Positions 8,692 through 18,175 of a DNA stretch of 64,000 nucleotides are shown here, in pieces (position 1 is the stretch's first letter; the number at the start of each line of letters is the position of its first letter). Location: positions 124,001 through 188,000 of the forward strand of contig CANSAE010000003.1 in NCBI GenBank assembly GCA_947644595.1, written 5' to 3'. Source of the stretch: an uncultured Clostridia bacterium (GTDB taxonomy: Bacteria > Bacillota > Clostridia > Oscillospirales > Oscillospiraceae). The notes under the pieces were generated by a model, which did no database searches, was not told the DNA's origin, and worked only from the letters and a program-made list of their open reading frames with translations. The translations under genes and the position numbers were made by a program.

Positions 8692-9561
8692 TTAAGTCCC
8701 TCCTTGTTTGAACTCGCTGACGAAAGTGCCGCCTAAAAGCAGAATTGCGCCCAGCACTTGCGGTCCGCTGAGAGGCTGATGCAGAAACAGGGCCGACAGC
8801 AAAATCGCCACGATGGGGTCAATGTAGCTCATGACGGCGGTGGTCTGGGCGGGCAGGCCGTTCACGGCGGCGAAAAACAGGGTAAAGGCCAGCCCGGTGT
8901 GGACCGCGCCCAGCACGATGAGCAGGGGCAGCGCCCCGGCGGTGACGCCCGTAAACTGCCCGGTGAGAAACACATAGGGCGTGATGACTATGGCGGCCAC
9001 GCCCAGCTGGATCAGGGTGGTCTCCATGGGAGAAAGGCCGGAGAGCTTTTTGTTCATGAGCATCACGGAGCAGTAGAACACCGCGGCCAGCAGCCCCATG
9101 ACCACGCCCCGGAGACTTCCCCCCGCGGCAGAGCCGGAGACCAGTGCCGCGCCGATCACGGCGATGACGATGCAGGCGGCCTTCCGCTTTGTCATTGGCT
9201 CTTTGAGCACCACGGGGGACAGCAGCATCAAAAACACCGGCGCCATGTAATAGCACAAAGACGCCACGGCCACGGTGGTGTGGCGGTAGGCCTCGAACAG
9301 GCAGGTCCAGTTGCTGGCCAGCGCCGCGCCGGAGCACAGCAGAAGGGGCAGATTGCGGCGCACGGCGGCCTTGCCCGGCGTCCGGCGGGTGAAGAGCATC
9401 ATGCCGCCCACGAACAAGGCGCCGATGATGGCCCGGAACATGACGATGGCGGCGGAGGGCACGCCGGGCAGGTACTGCACGAAAATGCCCAGGGTACCGA
9501 AGGCAGCACAGGACAGGGCCATGGAAAGCCGCAGGGCGTCCTGGGATGTGTCTACTTTCAT
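8692..9561 (-). CDS. EamA/DMT-family transporter
   Basis: 289-residue membrane protein with about ten hydrophobic helices arranged as two EamA repeats (first starting LSMALSCAAFGTLGIFVQYL, second containing GLLAAVFYCSVMLMNKKLSG). The drug/metabolite transporter superfamily exports metabolites and amino acids; the substrate is unknown. ATG 9559-9561 overlaps the stop of the CPBP gene by 4 nt, so it is translationally coupled. An in-frame extension upstream of this ATG runs antisense-like through the CPBP gene and is not real. Confidence 0.88.
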   Translation of the reverse strand: MKVDTSQDALRLSMALSCAAFGTLGIFVQYLPGVPSAAIVMFRAIIGALFVGGMMLFTRRTPGKAAVRRNLPLLLCSGAALASNWTCLFEAYRHTTVAVASLCYYMAPVFLMLLSPVVLKEPMTKRKAACIVIAVIGAALVSGSAAGGSLRGVVMGLLAAVFYCSVMLMNKKLSGLSPMETTLIQLGVAAIVITPYVFLTGQFTGVTAGALPLLIVLGAVHTGLAFTLFFAAVNGLPAQTTAVMSYIDPIVAILLSALFLHQPLSGPQVLGAILLLGGTFVSEFKQGGT

Positions 9562-10535
9562 TCCGTGCCCTCCAAGGGCATAGGTGTGCCGGCCAGACGG
9601 CGGAGGTTCCGCCACAGGACAAAGGCGATGCCCAGCGTCAGCACTACGGTGACGGCCAGGCCCCCTTCCAGCCCGAAGTCCCCGCCGTTGATGAGGGCAC
9701 CGGAGGGGTCGGACACGGAAACCAGCAGGGATACGCCGAAGTCCCCGCCGGAAACCAGGATGCCGAACACGTTGCCCTGGGCGAAGTTCCACATGGAGTG
9801 GAAGGCGGCGATACCCCAGATGTTCCCCCGCCAGAGGAAGTACAGGGAGGCGAACACCCCGTAGAGGAACAGGTTCACCAGCGCCAAAGGCGCGATGCCG
9901 TTGTTGAGCAGGTGCAGGGCCATAAAGCACAGGGAGTTGCACAGGATGCCGGCCAGAACGGAGTTTTTCCGGGCCACGTTCAGCATGAAGCAGCCCCGGC
10001 ACAGCAGTTCTTCCGACATGCCCTGAAACAGAAAGCCCACGAAGATCAGCAGCCAGGGGCCGAGAGCGAAGCTGTCGGACAGCCCTGTCACGGTGAGGGT
10101 CCCGGTGACGGCGGCGAAGCCCACGCCTAAGGCGAAGACCGCCAGCCCCGCCAACAGGCCCAGGCCGTATTCTTTTGCAAAGGGCCCGGCGAAGCCGGTG
10201 ACGGACAAGGGGCGCTTGAACGCGAAGCGCAGGCACAGCAGGGTCACGCCGATCATGCCCAGGGTGGAAAACAGGGAGACTGCGATCAAGAAAACTTGTG
10301 TACTTCCGGTCCCCGGCGTCAAAAGAAACTTGTCGGTATTCCAATAGTACAATTTATCGATTTGTGTATATACCACGCCAATGACATCCGACATGGCAAG
10401 TTGGCCAATAAAAGTTATCAGCAGGACGGGGATAAATTTCAAAATTTCCGGCAAAACGCCGTTGCCCCGGCCGTCGGCCCGGAGGGCGTCCAGCTGGTTA
10501 TAGGCGACGAAAAAACGGTCAAATTGTTTGAGCAT
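9558..10535 (-). CDS. CPBP-family intramembrane glutamic protease
   Basis: 325-residue multi-pass membrane protein of the CAAX-protease/bacteriocin-processing (Abi) family. The conserved motifs are EELLCRG (EExxxR-type), FMALHLLNN and AAFHSMWNF, giving the Glu and His residues expected at the active site. Family members process prenylated proteins, regulators or bacteriocins, but no substrate gene is adjacent. ATG 10535 is chosen because GAGG lies 7 nt upstream; a GTG 12 nt further upstream overlaps the MFS stop. Confidence 0.85.
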   Translation of the reverse strand: MLKQFDRFFVAYNQLDALRADGRGNGVLPEILKFIPVLLITFIGQLAMSDVIGVVYTQIDKLYYWNTDKFLLTPGTGSTQVFLIAVSLFSTLGMIGVTLLCLRFAFKRPLSVTGFAGPFAKEYGLGLLAGLAVFALGVGFAAVTGTLTVTGLSDSFALGPWLLIFVGFLFQGMSEELLCRGCFMLNVARKNSVLAGILCNSLCFMALHLLNNGIAPLALVNLFLYGVFASLYFLWRGNIWGIAAFHSMWNFAQGNVFGILVSGGDFGVSLLVSVSDPSGALINGGDFGLEGGLAVTVVLTLGIAFVLWRNLRRLAGTPMPLEGTE

Positions 10536-10543
10536 CGTGCACC

Positions 10544-11875
10544 TCACATTTCAATGTCGAAGGCTTCAATGCCTTTCACGGCATCGGCTTTGGAATCTCC
10601 GTGCTTCACGAACAGCATGGTCACGAACGATAGGGCCACAAACAGCGCAGCGTAGGGGAACAGGGAGGAGTAGCTCACGCGGTTCATCAGCGTGCCAGCC
10701 ACCACGGGGGTGAAGGTCTGGGCCGCCATGGAAAACGTGTAGTAATACCCGGTGAATTTCCCAGTGTCCGCCTGGTCGCACATCTCCACCACCATGGGCA
10801 GGGAGTTGACGTTGATGAAGGCCCAAGCTACGCCTACCAGGACGAAGATGACGTACAGCACCGGAGTGAAGTGATCGTAAAGCTGCGTCAGCAGAAAGCC
10901 CGCGAAAAAAGATCCGGCCAGCAGCACGCATCCGCCGAGGATACATTTTTTCCGCCCGATCTTGGACGCCAGCAGCCCCGCGGGGAGATAGCTGACAATG
11001 GCCCCGGCGGTGGCGATGGTCAGGCACAAAGACGCCGTACCCAAGGCCATGCCCCAGACATTGGCGGCGTAGGTGGTGAACCAGGTCTCCACCGCATTGT
11101 AGCCGATGAACCACAATGACACGGAGACCAGCAAAAAGCCCAGGGAGCGCTTGACATCTCTTGGAAGCGCGCGGCCGCCGCCGTCCGTTTCGGCGGTGAG
11201 ATCATCCTCGGGGTGGGCGGATTCGTACTCCCGGACCTCGTCGGTGAGCTTGTTTTCGTTTACCGTCAGCTTCACCACGGCGACGCTCACCAGCATGATG
11301 CCGCCCACCACGGCGAACAGCAGCCGGTAGCTCACATGGGAAAGGCCCGCGGTTTTGTCCGCGGAGTACAGCGCCGAGGCGCACAGCAGGTACACGATGC
11401 CGCCCAGAGCGCCCATGAGGTTGATGACCGCGTTGCCCTTGCTGCGCAGAGGCTTGGGAGTGCAGTCCGGCATCAGAGCCACGGCGGGGGAGCGGTAGGT
11501 GCCCATGGCCACCAGCAGCAGGCCCAGCACTATGATGAACGCTGCTTTCCCTCCGGGGGAGGGCGCGGAGAAATAGGCGTCGTCAAATATAGGCAGGAGG
11601 TTCATCAGCACCACCGCCGCCACAGTGCCCCAGAGCACAAAGGGCAGCCGCCGGCCGGAGCGGAACCGGCTTTTGTCCGACAGCGTGCCGAAAAAGGGCA
11701 GCAGGAACAGGGCCAGCACGTTGTCCGTCGCCATGATGGCCCCGGACCAGGTCTCGTTCATGTGGAAAGTGTTGGTCAAAATCAGGGGGATGACGCTGTT
11801 GTACATCTGCCAGAAGGCGCAGATGGAGAAAAACGCGAAGCCGATGCACACGGTGCGTTTATAGTTTAATTTCAT
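10544..11875 (-). CDS. MFS transporter (SLC45/GPH-like)
   Basis: 443-residue transporter with 12 predicted helices. The loop GTLSDKSRFRSGRRLPFVLWG after helix 2-3 is typical of the sucrose/sugar-type MFS branch also called SLC45-like. A hydrophilic loop with an acidic stretch (EYESAHPEDDLTAETDGG) separates the two six-helix halves. Substrate not assignable, a sugar or glycoside being possible. ATG 11875 has AGAGG 8 nt upstream. It is first in the minus-strand operon MFS-CPBP-EamA-PAP2-hydrolase, with a sigma70-type promoter upstream. Confidence 0.87.
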   Translation of the reverse strand: MKLNYKRTVCIGFAFFSICAFWQMYNSVIPLILTNTFHMNETWSGAIMATDNVLALFLLPFFGTLSDKSRFRSGRRLPFVLWGTVAAVVLMNLLPIFDDAYFSAPSPGGKAAFIIVLGLLLVAMGTYRSPAVALMPDCTPKPLRSKGNAVINLMGALGGIVYLLCASALYSADKTAGLSHVSYRLLFAVVGGIMLVSVAVVKLTVNENKLTDEVREYESAHPEDDLTAETDGGGRALPRDVKRSLGFLLVSVSLWFIGYNAVETWFTTYAANVWGMALGTASLCLTIATAGAIVSYLPAGLLASKIGRKKCILGGCVLLAGSFFAGFLLTQLYDHFTPVLYVIFVLVGVAWAFINVNSLPMVVEMCDQADTGKFTGYYYTFSMAAQTFTPVVAGTLMNRVSYSSLFPYAALFVALSFVTMLFVKHGDSKADAVKGIEAFDIEM

Positions 11876-11895
11876 GGATGCCACCTCTTTGCTCC

Positions 11896-11924
11896 ATTGT
11901 AGTCGAGTTGCCGCCGGATTGCAA
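11896..11924 (-). promoter_or_regulatory. Sigma70-type promoter of the MFS operon
   Basis: On the minus strand TTGCAA (11919-11924), 17-bp spacer, TACAAT (11896-11901), ending 20 bp before the MFS start. Confidence 0.7.
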
Positions 11925-11964
11925 GGGAAAGGCGGGATTTCTTGGGAACTTTTCCTGGGACTGA

Positions 11965-11993
11965 TTGACAGGGAAGTGGGAATATGGTATAAT
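11965..11993 (+). promoter_or_regulatory. Perfect consensus sigma70 promoter of the pyr operon
   Basis: TTGACA (11965-11970), 17-bp spacer, TATAAT (11988-11993), both hexamers perfect. Transcription should start near 12000, leaving a leader of only about 22 nt before the pyrC ATG, with GGAGG at 12009-12013. There is no room for a PyrR or UTP-sensing attenuator. Confidence 0.88.
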
Positions 11994-12021
11994 ACTACGG
12001 ATTAAAACGGAGGATGCCTTG

Positions 12022-13248
12022 ATGGAATATATACTTCAAAATGCGAAGGTCTGGGAAAATGGGAAATTCAAGGACAAGTCTTTCCTTTTTTCCGCTCCCA
12101 CGGGAGACGGCCGGCGTGTTTTTCCTGATGAATATGTGATTTTTCCCGGTTTCTGTGATGTGCATGTACATTTCAGAGAACCGGGTTTTTCGTATAAGGA
12201 GACCATCGCCTCCGGCTGCCGCAGCGCTGCCCGGGGCGGGTACACGGATGTGTGCGCCATGCCGAATCTGAATCCCGTGCCGGATACGCCGGAGCATCTG
12301 GCGGAAGAGCTGGCCATCATTCAACGAGATGCGTCCATCGGCGTGCATCCCTACGGGGCCATCACGTTGGGGGAACAGGGCCATACCCTCGTGGACATGC
12401 CAGCACTGGCGACGGAGGTGTGCGCCTTTTCCGATGACGGGCGGGGCGTGCAGTCCGACGCGATGATGCGTCAGGCGATGGTACAGGCGAAGGGCCTGAA
12501 TAAAATCATTGCCGCCCACTGCGAGGTCAACGAGCTTTTGCGGGGCGGATACATTCACGGCGGCGCATATGCCAGGGCCCACGGGCACCGGGGCATCTGT
12601 TCGGAAAGCGAGTGGCGGCAAATCGAGCGGGACATTGCCTTGGCAAAAGAGACCGGGTGTGCCTATCATGTGTGCCACATCTCCACGAAGGAAAGCGTGG
12701 AACGCATCCGCCAGGCGAAGGCCGACGGGGTGGACATTACCTGCGAGACCGGGCCGCATTATCTGGTGTTCTGCGACGAGGATTTGCAGGAGGACGGGCG
12801 GTTCAAAATGAATCCCCCCCTGCGGTCAAAGGAGGATCGGGAAGCGCTCATCGAGGGCATCGCGGACGGGACCATCGACATGATTTCCACGGACCACGCT
12901 CCCCACAGCGCGGAGGAAAAGTCCCGGGGGCTGGAAAAAAGCGCCATGGGCGTGGTGGGGCTCGAAACGGCCTTTGCCGCGGTGTACACCCATCTGGTGA
13001 AGCCGGGAGTCATCTCGATGGAGAAAGCGGTGGAGCTGTTCTCCGTCAATGCCCGGCGGCGCTTTGGACTGCCGGCGGGAAATGATTTTACCGTCTGGGA
13101 CCTGAACGCCGAATACACCGTGAACCCGGCGGAGTTTTTGTCACAGGGGCGCGCGACGCCCTTTGCCGGGACAAAGCTGTTTGGTCGGTGCGTGATGACC
13201 GTGCATGACAGGAATGTGGTCTATCTGGACGAGGAGGGGCTGGCATGA
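12022..13248 (+). CDS. pyrC: Dihydroorotase
   Basis: Third step of UMP synthesis: cyclises carbamoyl-aspartate to dihydroorotate. 408 residues, class I dihydroorotase. The metal site DVHVHFREPG is near residue 47, with further His ligands in AHCEVNE and CHISTKES, and the catalytic Asp in STDHAPHS. ATG 12022 has AGGAG 8 nt upstream and sits just after a consensus promoter. It overlaps pyrK by 4 nt (ATGA), so the first two genes are coupled. Confidence 0.95.
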   Translation: MEYILQNAKVWENGKFKDKSFLFSAPTGDGRRVFPDEYVIFPGFCDVHVHFREPGFSYKETIASGCRSAARGGYTDVCAMPNLNPVPDTPEHLAEELAIIQRDASIGVHPYGAITLGEQGHTLVDMPALATEVCAFSDDGRGVQSDAMMRQAMVQAKGLNKIIAAHCEVNELLRGGYIHGGAYARAHGHRGICSESEWRQIERDIALAKETGCAYHVCHISTKESVERIRQAKADGVDITCETGPHYLVFCDEDLQEDGRFKMNPPLRSKEDREALIEGIADGTIDMISTDHAPHSAEEKSRGLEKSAMGVVGLETAFAAVYTHLVKPGVISMEKAVELFSVNARRRFGLPAGNDFTVWDLNAEYTVNPAEFLSQGRATPFAGTKLFGRCVMTVHDRNVVYLDEEGLA

Positions 13249-13976
13249 AAAAAACCACCCTCATGATTTATAAAAACAACCCCATCATCGGGGGCGTATA
13301 TAAATTGTATCTCACCGGAGACGTATCCGCCATTCACTGCCCGGGACAGTTTGTGGAACTGTCGGTGCCGGGGCAGTTCCTCCGGCGGCCTTTTTCTGTA
13401 TGCGATTGGGATCGGGACGGCGTGACGGTGGTGTACCGTACCGTCGGACAGGGCACCCGGCGGCTGGCCGCCATGATGCCCGGCGAGGGCATCGACGCGC
13501 TGGTGGGCTTGGGCAACGGGTTCGACACGTCGCTGTCCGGCGAAAAGCCGCTGCTCATTGCCGGAGGGTCCGGGGTGCCCATGATGCTGTGCCTGGCAAA
13601 GCAGCTGCTGGCGGAGGGCAAGACCGTCACGGCGGTACTGGGCTACCGCACGGCGTCGGACATTTTTCTGGCGGACGATATCCGGTATCTCGGCGTGGAT
13701 GTGCATCTGACCACGGAGGACGGCTCTGCCGGAGTGCGGGGCACGGTGACGGACGCCATGGAGGATTTGGACTATACCTATTTCTATACCTGCGGGCCGG
13801 AAGCCATGTTCCGGGCGGTGAACGGCGTGGCCAACACCTCCGGGCAGTTCAGTCTGGAAGCCCGCATGGGCTGCGGCTACGGGGCCTGCATGGGGTGCAC
13901 GATTGAGACGGTGAAGGGACCGAAACGGGTGTGCAAGGACGGTCCGGTGTTTACAAGGGAGGAATTACTGTGGTAA
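13245..13976 (+). CDS. pyrK: Dihydroorotate dehydrogenase electron-transfer subunit
   Basis: FAD and 2Fe-2S subunit of class 1B dihydroorotate dehydrogenase, passing electrons from PyrD to NAD+. FAD-binding RRPFSVCDWD and a NAD-binding region (LIAGGSGVPMM) are visible; the C-terminal cluster motif is CGYGACMGCTIE followed by RVCKDGPVF. 243 residues, normal for the family. Its stop overlaps the pyrD start by 7 nt. The presence of PyrK means the oxidase couples to NAD+ and not to quinone or fumarate, fitting an anaerobe. Confidence 0.94.
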   Translation: MKKTTLMIYKNNPIIGGVYKLYLTGDVSAIHCPGQFVELSVPGQFLRRPFSVCDWDRDGVTVVYRTVGQGTRRLAAMMPGEGIDALVGLGNGFDTSLSGEKPLLIAGGSGVPMMLCLAKQLLAEGKTVTAVLGYRTASDIFLADDIRYLGVDVHLTTEDGSAGVRGTVTDAMEDLDYTYFYTCGPEAMFRAVNGVANTSGQFSLEARMGCGYGACMGCTIETVKGPKRVCKDGPVFTREELLW

Positions 13977-14887
13977 ATACGAAACTCTCTCTTTGCGGCA
14001 TTGCGCTGGACAACCCCGTTATCCCCGCCAGCGGGACCTTTGGCTACGGGCACGAGTTTGCCGAATACTACGATATCAACATTCTGGGCAGCCTGTCCAC
14101 CAAAGGGGCGACCCGGGAGGCGCGGTTCGGGAATCCCACTCCTCGCATCGCCGAGTGCGCCGCCGGGATGCTCAATTCCGTGGGCCTGCAAAATCCCGGG
14201 GTGGATGCGGTGATCGCCGAGGAACTGCCGAGACTGGCCCGGGTGTTTCATAAGCCGGTGCTGGCCAATGTGTGCGGCTTTTCCGTGGAGGAGTACGCCG
14301 AAAACGCCGCGAAGCTGGACAAGCAGCCCCAGGTGGGCTGGCTGGAAATCAACATTTCCTGCCCGAACGTCCATTGCGGCGGCATGAGCTTCGGCACCGA
14401 CCCCAGGCTGGCGGCGGAGGTCACCCGGGCGGTGAAGGTCGTGACCACGAAGCCCGTTATGATGAAGCTGACTCCCAATGTGACGGACATTGTGTCCGTT
14501 GCCCGAGCCTGTGAGGACGCGGGGGCGGATGGAGTCGCTCTCATCAATACGCTCATGGGGATGTCCATTGACCTGCGTAGTAAACGCCCGGTGCTGGCCA
14601 ACGTTACCGGAGGCGTGTCCGGCCCGGCGGTGAAGCCTGTGGCACTGCGGATGGTGTACCAGGTGTACGAGGCGGTGTCTATCCCCATTCTGGGCATGGG
14701 CGGCGTGCAAAGCGCGGAGGACGTGCTGGAATTCCTGCTGTCCGGAGCGACGGCGGTGGAGGTGGGCGCTGCCAACGTGGCCGACCCCTTCGCCTGCAAG
14801 AATATCATTGAGACCCTGCCGGCCGCCATGGCGCGGTACGGCATCACAGATTTGAAGGACATCATAGGAGGAGCGCATCATGGGTAA
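13970..14887 (+). CDS. pyrD: Dihydroorotate dehydrogenase B, catalytic subunit
   Basis: FMN enzyme that oxidises dihydroorotate to orotate, working as a heterotetramer with PyrK. The TIM-barrel motifs [12 protein letters not shown] and [12 protein letters not shown] (with the catalytic Cys of class 1B) are present. The start is GTG 13970, with AAGGGAGG 7 nt upstream; no ATG lies at the right place. About 305 residues. It overlaps pyrF by 8 nt. Confidence 0.94.
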   Translation: MVNTKLSLCGIALDNPVIPASGTFGYGHEFAEYYDINILGSLSTKGATREARFGNPTPRIAECAAGMLNSVGLQNPGVDAVIAEELPRLARVFHKPVLANVCGFSVEEYAENAAKLDKQPQVGWLEINISCPNVHCGGMSFGTDPRLAAEVTRAVKVVTTKPVMMKLTPNVTDIVSVARACEDAGADGVALINTLMGMSIDLRSKRPVLANVTGGVSGPAVKPVALRMVYQVYEAVSIPILGMGGVQSAEDVLEFLLSGATAVEVGAANVADPFACKNIIETLPAAMARYGITDLKDIIGGAHHG

Positions 14888-15578
14888 GGACGTTATCATC
14901 GCCTGCGATTTCGCGGACGGCAAGACCTGTTTGGAGTTTCTGGGCAAATTCACGGAGGAAAAGCCCTTTGTGAAGATCGGTATGGAGCTGTTTTACGCCG
15001 AAGGTCCCGCCATCGTGCGGGCGTTGAAATCCCGGGGGCACAAGGTGTTTTTGGACCTGAAGCTGCATGACATCCCCAATACTGTGAAAAAGTCCATGGC
15101 GGTGCTGGCGGATCTGGGGGCGGATATCATCAATCTCCACGCCGCCGGGACCCGGGCCATGATGGAAGCGGCGCTGGAGGGTCTCACGAGGCCCGACGGC
15201 ACCCGGCCCCTGCTCATTGCCGTGACCCAGCTGACCAGTACGAGCCAGGAACGGATGCGGGATGAATTGCTGATTGACAGGCCGCTGGATGAGGTGGTGC
15301 TTGTCTACGCGCAAAACGCCAAGGCCGCCGGGCTGGACGGCGTGGTTTGCGCCGCGCCGGAGGCGGGGAAGATCCATGCGCACTGCGGCAAGGCGTTTCT
15401 CACCGTCACCCCGGGTATCCGCTTTGCCGACGGGGACAAGGGCGACCAGGTGCGGGTCATGACCCCGGCGGATGCAAAAGCTGTCGGTTCGGACTACATC
15501 GTGGTGGGCCGGCCCATCACCGGGGCGGACGACCCGGTAGCGGCGTATCGAAGATGCGTGAATGAGTTTGTAGGTTAA
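14880..15578 (+). CDS. pyrF: Orotidine 5'-phosphate decarboxylase
   Basis: Last step of UMP synthesis. 232 residues with the catalytic Lys-Asp network in [13 protein letters not shown] (DxKxxDI). AGGAGG lies upstream inside pyrD. The last codons GTA-GGT-TAA fall within a degenerate copy of the GTAGGGG palindromic repeat, so the C-terminal residues and stop appear to be provided by the repeat. Confidence 0.95.
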   Translation: MGKDVIIACDFADGKTCLEFLGKFTEEKPFVKIGMELFYAEGPAIVRALKSRGHKVFLDLKLHDIPNTVKKSMAVLADLGADIINLHAAGTRAMMEAALEGLTRPDGTRPLLIAVTQLTSTSQERMRDELLIDRPLDEVVLVYAQNAKAAGLDGVVCAAPEAGKIHAHCGKAFLTVTPGIRFADGDKGDQVRVMTPADAKAVGSDYIVVGRPITGADDPVAAYRRCVNEFVG

Positions 15579-15592
15579 AAATCCGCCCCTAC
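15570..15592. repeat. Degenerate REP-like palindrome at the pyrF 3' end
   Basis: GTAGG...CCGCCCCTAC with a degenerate left arm and an intact right arm; related to perfect copies at 35450-35478 and 7044-7069. Contains the pyrF stop codon. Confidence 0.55.
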
Positions 15593-15637
15593 AGTGTTGC
15601 AACGAGAGTGGGAGGCTGGAAAGAAGTTGACGTTGGT

Positions 15638-15802
15638 ATGCAGATATCCTGCTTTGTGAATGGCTGGGAGCAGGAGCGTATATACTTGCATCTGGACCCG
15701 GAGACCGGCGAAATCACACGGGAAGTGTATACCCGGGGCGTCAATACGGAATTTTCCCTGTCCATACGTTTAGTGGAATTGATTTCTCAAGGAGGATTAT
15801 AA
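15638..15802 (+). CDS. Small hypothetical protein (54 aa) between pyrF and pyrE
   Basis: An ORF starting MQISCFVNGWEQERIYLHLD and ending VELISQGGL. The stop is 1 nt before the pyrE ATG and its last codons overlap the pyrE ribosome site, a packing typical of a genuine operon member. An in-frame GTG at 15608 could add 10 residues. GAAAG 12-15 nt upstream is a poor ribosome site. I do not recognise it; no metal ligands or membrane segment are evident. It could be a local regulator or chance. Confidence 0.45.
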   Translation: MQISCFVNGWEQERIYLHLDPETGEITREVYTRGVNTEFSLSIRLVELISQGGL

Positions 15803-15803
15803 T

Positions 15804-16448
15804 ATGGAACTGCAAAGACAAATTGCGGAGGACCTGCTGAAAATCAAGGCGGTGTTTTTCCGGCCGGACGAGCCGTTCACCTGGGCCAGCGGCATTAAAA
15901 GCCCGGTGTACTGCGACAACCGTCTGACGCTCACGGACGTGGCCGTGCGCACGGATGTGGAAAACGGTCTGGCGGCGCTCATCCGGGAGCGCTATCCGGA
16001 GGCGGAAGTGCTCATGGGCACGTCCACCGCGGGCATTGCCCACGCCGCCATCACCGGGCACCTTTTGGGTCTGCCCATGGGCTATGTGCGCGGCGGGGCC
16101 AAGGACCACGGGCGGAAGAATCAGATCGAGGGCAGATTGGAGCCGGGACAGAAAGTTGTGGTGGTGGAAGATCTCATCTCCACGGGCGGAAGCGTCATTG
16201 AAGTGGTGAATGTGCTGCGGGAATTCGGCGCGAATGTTCTCGGAGTGGTGAGCATCTTTACTTACGGTATGAAAAAGGGCCTCAAACGCCTGGCGGACGC
16301 TGATGTGAAAAACATCAGCCTGACGAACTTTGACGTCATTGCCAATGTCGCGGCGGAGACAGGATACATCGCCCCCTCGGACGTGGCGCGGCTGCTGCAA
16401 TTTCGGGACGACCCGGATGATGAGAGCTGGATGGGGGCGAAGGCATGA
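15804..16448 (+). CDS. pyrE: Orotate phosphoribosyltransferase
   Basis: Joins orotate to PRPP giving OMP. 214 residues. The PRPP loop [13 protein letters not shown] is near residue 115-127, and [15 protein letters not shown] forms the catalytic flexible loop. AGGAGG precedes the ATG. Overlaps pyrB by 4 nt, so translation is coupled to the transcarbamoylase genes. Confidence 0.95.
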   Translation: MELQRQIAEDLLKIKAVFFRPDEPFTWASGIKSPVYCDNRLTLTDVAVRTDVENGLAALIRERYPEAEVLMGTSTAGIAHAAITGHLLGLPMGYVRGGAKDHGRKNQIEGRLEPGQKVVVVEDLISTGGSVIEVVNVLREFGANVLGVVSIFTYGMKKGLKRLADADVKNISLTNFDVIANVAAETGYIAPSDVARLLQFRDDPDDESWMGAKA

Positions 16449-17359
16449 GGTCCCTTATCAACATTCTGGACCTGTCCCCGGCGGAACTGGATGGACTCAT
16501 CGCCATTGCCAATGACATTATCGCCAATCCCGCGAAGTACAGCGAGAGCTGCCGGGGAAAAAAGCTGGCGACCCTGTTTTTTGAGCCCAGCACCCGCACC
16601 CGGCTGAGCTTTGAAGCGGCGATGTATGAGCTGGGCGGCAACGTGCTCACGGTGGCGGGGGCGGATTCATCCTCGGCGGCCAAGGGCGAGAGCATCGCGG
16701 ACACGGCCAAGACCGTGAGCTGCTACGCGGATATTATTGCCATGCGCCACCCCAAGGAGGGCGCGCCCCTGGTGGCGTCCATGAACGCCAGCATCCCGGT
16801 CATCAATGCCGGGGATGGCGGACACAACCACCCCACCCAGACCCTGGCCGACCTGCTGACCATCCAGCGGGAAAAGGGGCGGCTGTCGGATATGACCATC
16901 GGATTGTGCGGCGATCTGAAATTCGGGCGTACGGTGCATTCCCTCATCGAGGCCATGGCCCGGTACCAGGGCATACGCTTCGTGCTCATCTCCCCGGAGG
17001 AGCTGAAGCTGCCCAGCTATGTGAAGCAGGGCGTGCTGAAGGACCAGGGCATCTCCTACGAGCAGACCACGGACCTGGAAGCCGCCATGCCCGGGCTGGA
17101 TATCCTCTACATGACCCGGGTGCAGCGGGAGCGGTTTTTCAATGAGGAAGATTACCTGCGGCTGAAAGACAGCTATATCCTCACTCCGGAAAAGCTGAAA
17201 AACGCGAAAGCGGACTTGGCCATCATGCACCCGCTACCCCGTGTGAACGAAATCAGCGTGGCCATCGACGACGACCCCCGGGCCTGCTATTTCAAGCAGG
17301 TATTGAACGGGAAATACATGCGCATGGCGCTTATCCTGCGGCTGTTGGAGGTACTGTAA
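16445..17359 (+). CDS. pyrB: Aspartate carbamoyltransferase, catalytic subunit
   Basis: Commits carbamoyl phosphate and aspartate to pyrimidine synthesis. 304 residues with the carbamoyl-phosphate site [13 protein letters not shown] and a C-terminal [10 protein letters not shown] aspartate-binding motif. The next gene starts on the last base of the stop codon and encodes the regulatory chain, so the enzyme is probably an allosteric PyrB6I6 dodecamer. Confidence 0.96.
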   Translation: MRSLINILDLSPAELDGLIAIANDIIANPAKYSESCRGKKLATLFFEPSTRTRLSFEAAMYELGGNVLTVAGADSSSAAKGESIADTAKTVSCYADIIAMRHPKEGAPLVASMNASIPVINAGDGGHNHPTQTLADLLTIQREKGRLSDMTIGLCGDLKFGRTVHSLIEAMARYQGIRFVLISPEELKLPSYVKQGVLKDQGISYEQTTDLEAAMPGLDILYMTRVQRERFFNEEDYLRLKDSYILTPEKLKNAKADLAIMHPLPRVNEISVAIDDDPRACYFKQVLNGKYMRMALILRLLEVL

Positions 17360-17775
17360 TGCATATTGATTCCATTCAAAACGGCATCGTCATCGACCAC
17401 ATCACCGCCGGGCGGGGCATGGAGATTTACAAGCTTTTGCATCTGGACCGGCTGGACTGCTCGGTGGCCATCATCAAGAACGTGTCCAGCCGCAAGATGG
17501 GGAAAAAGGACATCATCAAGGTGGACGCGGACATCAACATCGACACCAATGTGCTGGGCTATGTGGACCCCAACGTGACGGTGGATATCATCCGCGGCGG
17601 GCACCTGGTGGAAAAACGGCGGGTGGGGCTGCCCACCCGGCTGACCAACGTGCTGCTGTGCAAAAATCCCCGGTGCATCACCACCACGGAGCAGGAGCTG
17701 CCTCATGTATTTTTGCTCACGGACCCGGAGCACCGGGTGTACCGGTGCATGTACTGCGAGTCGAAGGCGAAATAA
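17359..17775 (+). CDS. pyrI: Aspartate carbamoyltransferase, regulatory subunit
   Basis: Nucleotide-binding regulatory chain (138 residues) that makes PyrB sensitive to CTP/ATP. The N-terminal allosteric domain (IDHITAGRGMEIYKLL) is followed by a zinc domain with CKNPRC and CMYC, the four-cysteine site that holds PyrB. Last gene of the operon; a terminator follows directly. Confidence 0.95.
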   Translation: MHIDSIQNGIVIDHITAGRGMEIYKLLHLDRLDCSVAIIKNVSSRKMGKKDIIKVDADINIDTNVLGYVDPNVTVDIIRGGHLVEKRRVGLPTRLTNVLLCKNPRCITTTEQELPHVFLLTDPEHRVYRCMYCESKAK

Positions 17776-17779
17776 AAGA

Positions 17780-17816
17780 AGACCCGCCATGGCAAGCAGC
17801 CATGGCGGGGTTTTAT
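17780..17816 (+). terminator. Intrinsic terminator of the pyr operon
   Basis: Stem CCCGCCATGGC / GCCATGGCGGG with a short loop and TTTTATT. It reaches the stop of the minus-strand arsR-type gene and may act in both directions. Confidence 0.88.
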
Positions 17817-18112
17817 TCATCCGGTTCCAAAATATGTTCCATGCCGGTGCTGAGGATGGTCTCGATATGTCCGTCGATCAGGCGGTAAAAAATGCTTTTC
17901 CCGGCCCGGCGGCCGGCTACCACGCCCATCTGCTTTAAAAACCGCAGTTGGTGGGATGTGGCGGACTGGCTGATGCCCACGCCGTCGGCAATATCCCCCA
18001 CGCATTTTTCCCCGTCCATGAGATGGTAGAGCACCTTGACCCGGGTGCAGTCGGAAAAGACAGTATAAAAATCCGCCAGCTTCTGCAATAGTTCGTCTCT
18101 GGGCTGTTCCAT
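17813..18112 (-). CDS. ArsR/SmtB-family metal-responsive repressor
   Basis: 99-residue winged-helix repressor. The recognition helix is in VGISQSATSHQLRFLKQMGVV. The C-terminal helix has D80-x-H82-x10-H93-x2-E96, matching the alpha-5 zinc site of CzrA-type sensors (D-x-H-x10-H-x2-H) with Glu in place of the last His. The alpha-3N ELCVCD site is absent (EKCVGD). A Zn-sensing repressor of the nearby P-type ATPase is the likely role; the ATPase promoter carries an imperfect palindrome over its start region. Confidence 0.85.
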   Translation of the reverse strand: MEQPRDELLQKLADFYTVFSDCTRVKVLYHLMDGEKCVGDIADGVGISQSATSHQLRFLKQMGVVAGRRAGKSIFYRLIDGHIETILSTGMEHILEPDE

Positions 18113-18175
18113 AGGGCACCGCCTTCTTTCGTACTGTTTTTATTGTATCAGCCGCGCCGCCGGTTTGCAAGGGAT

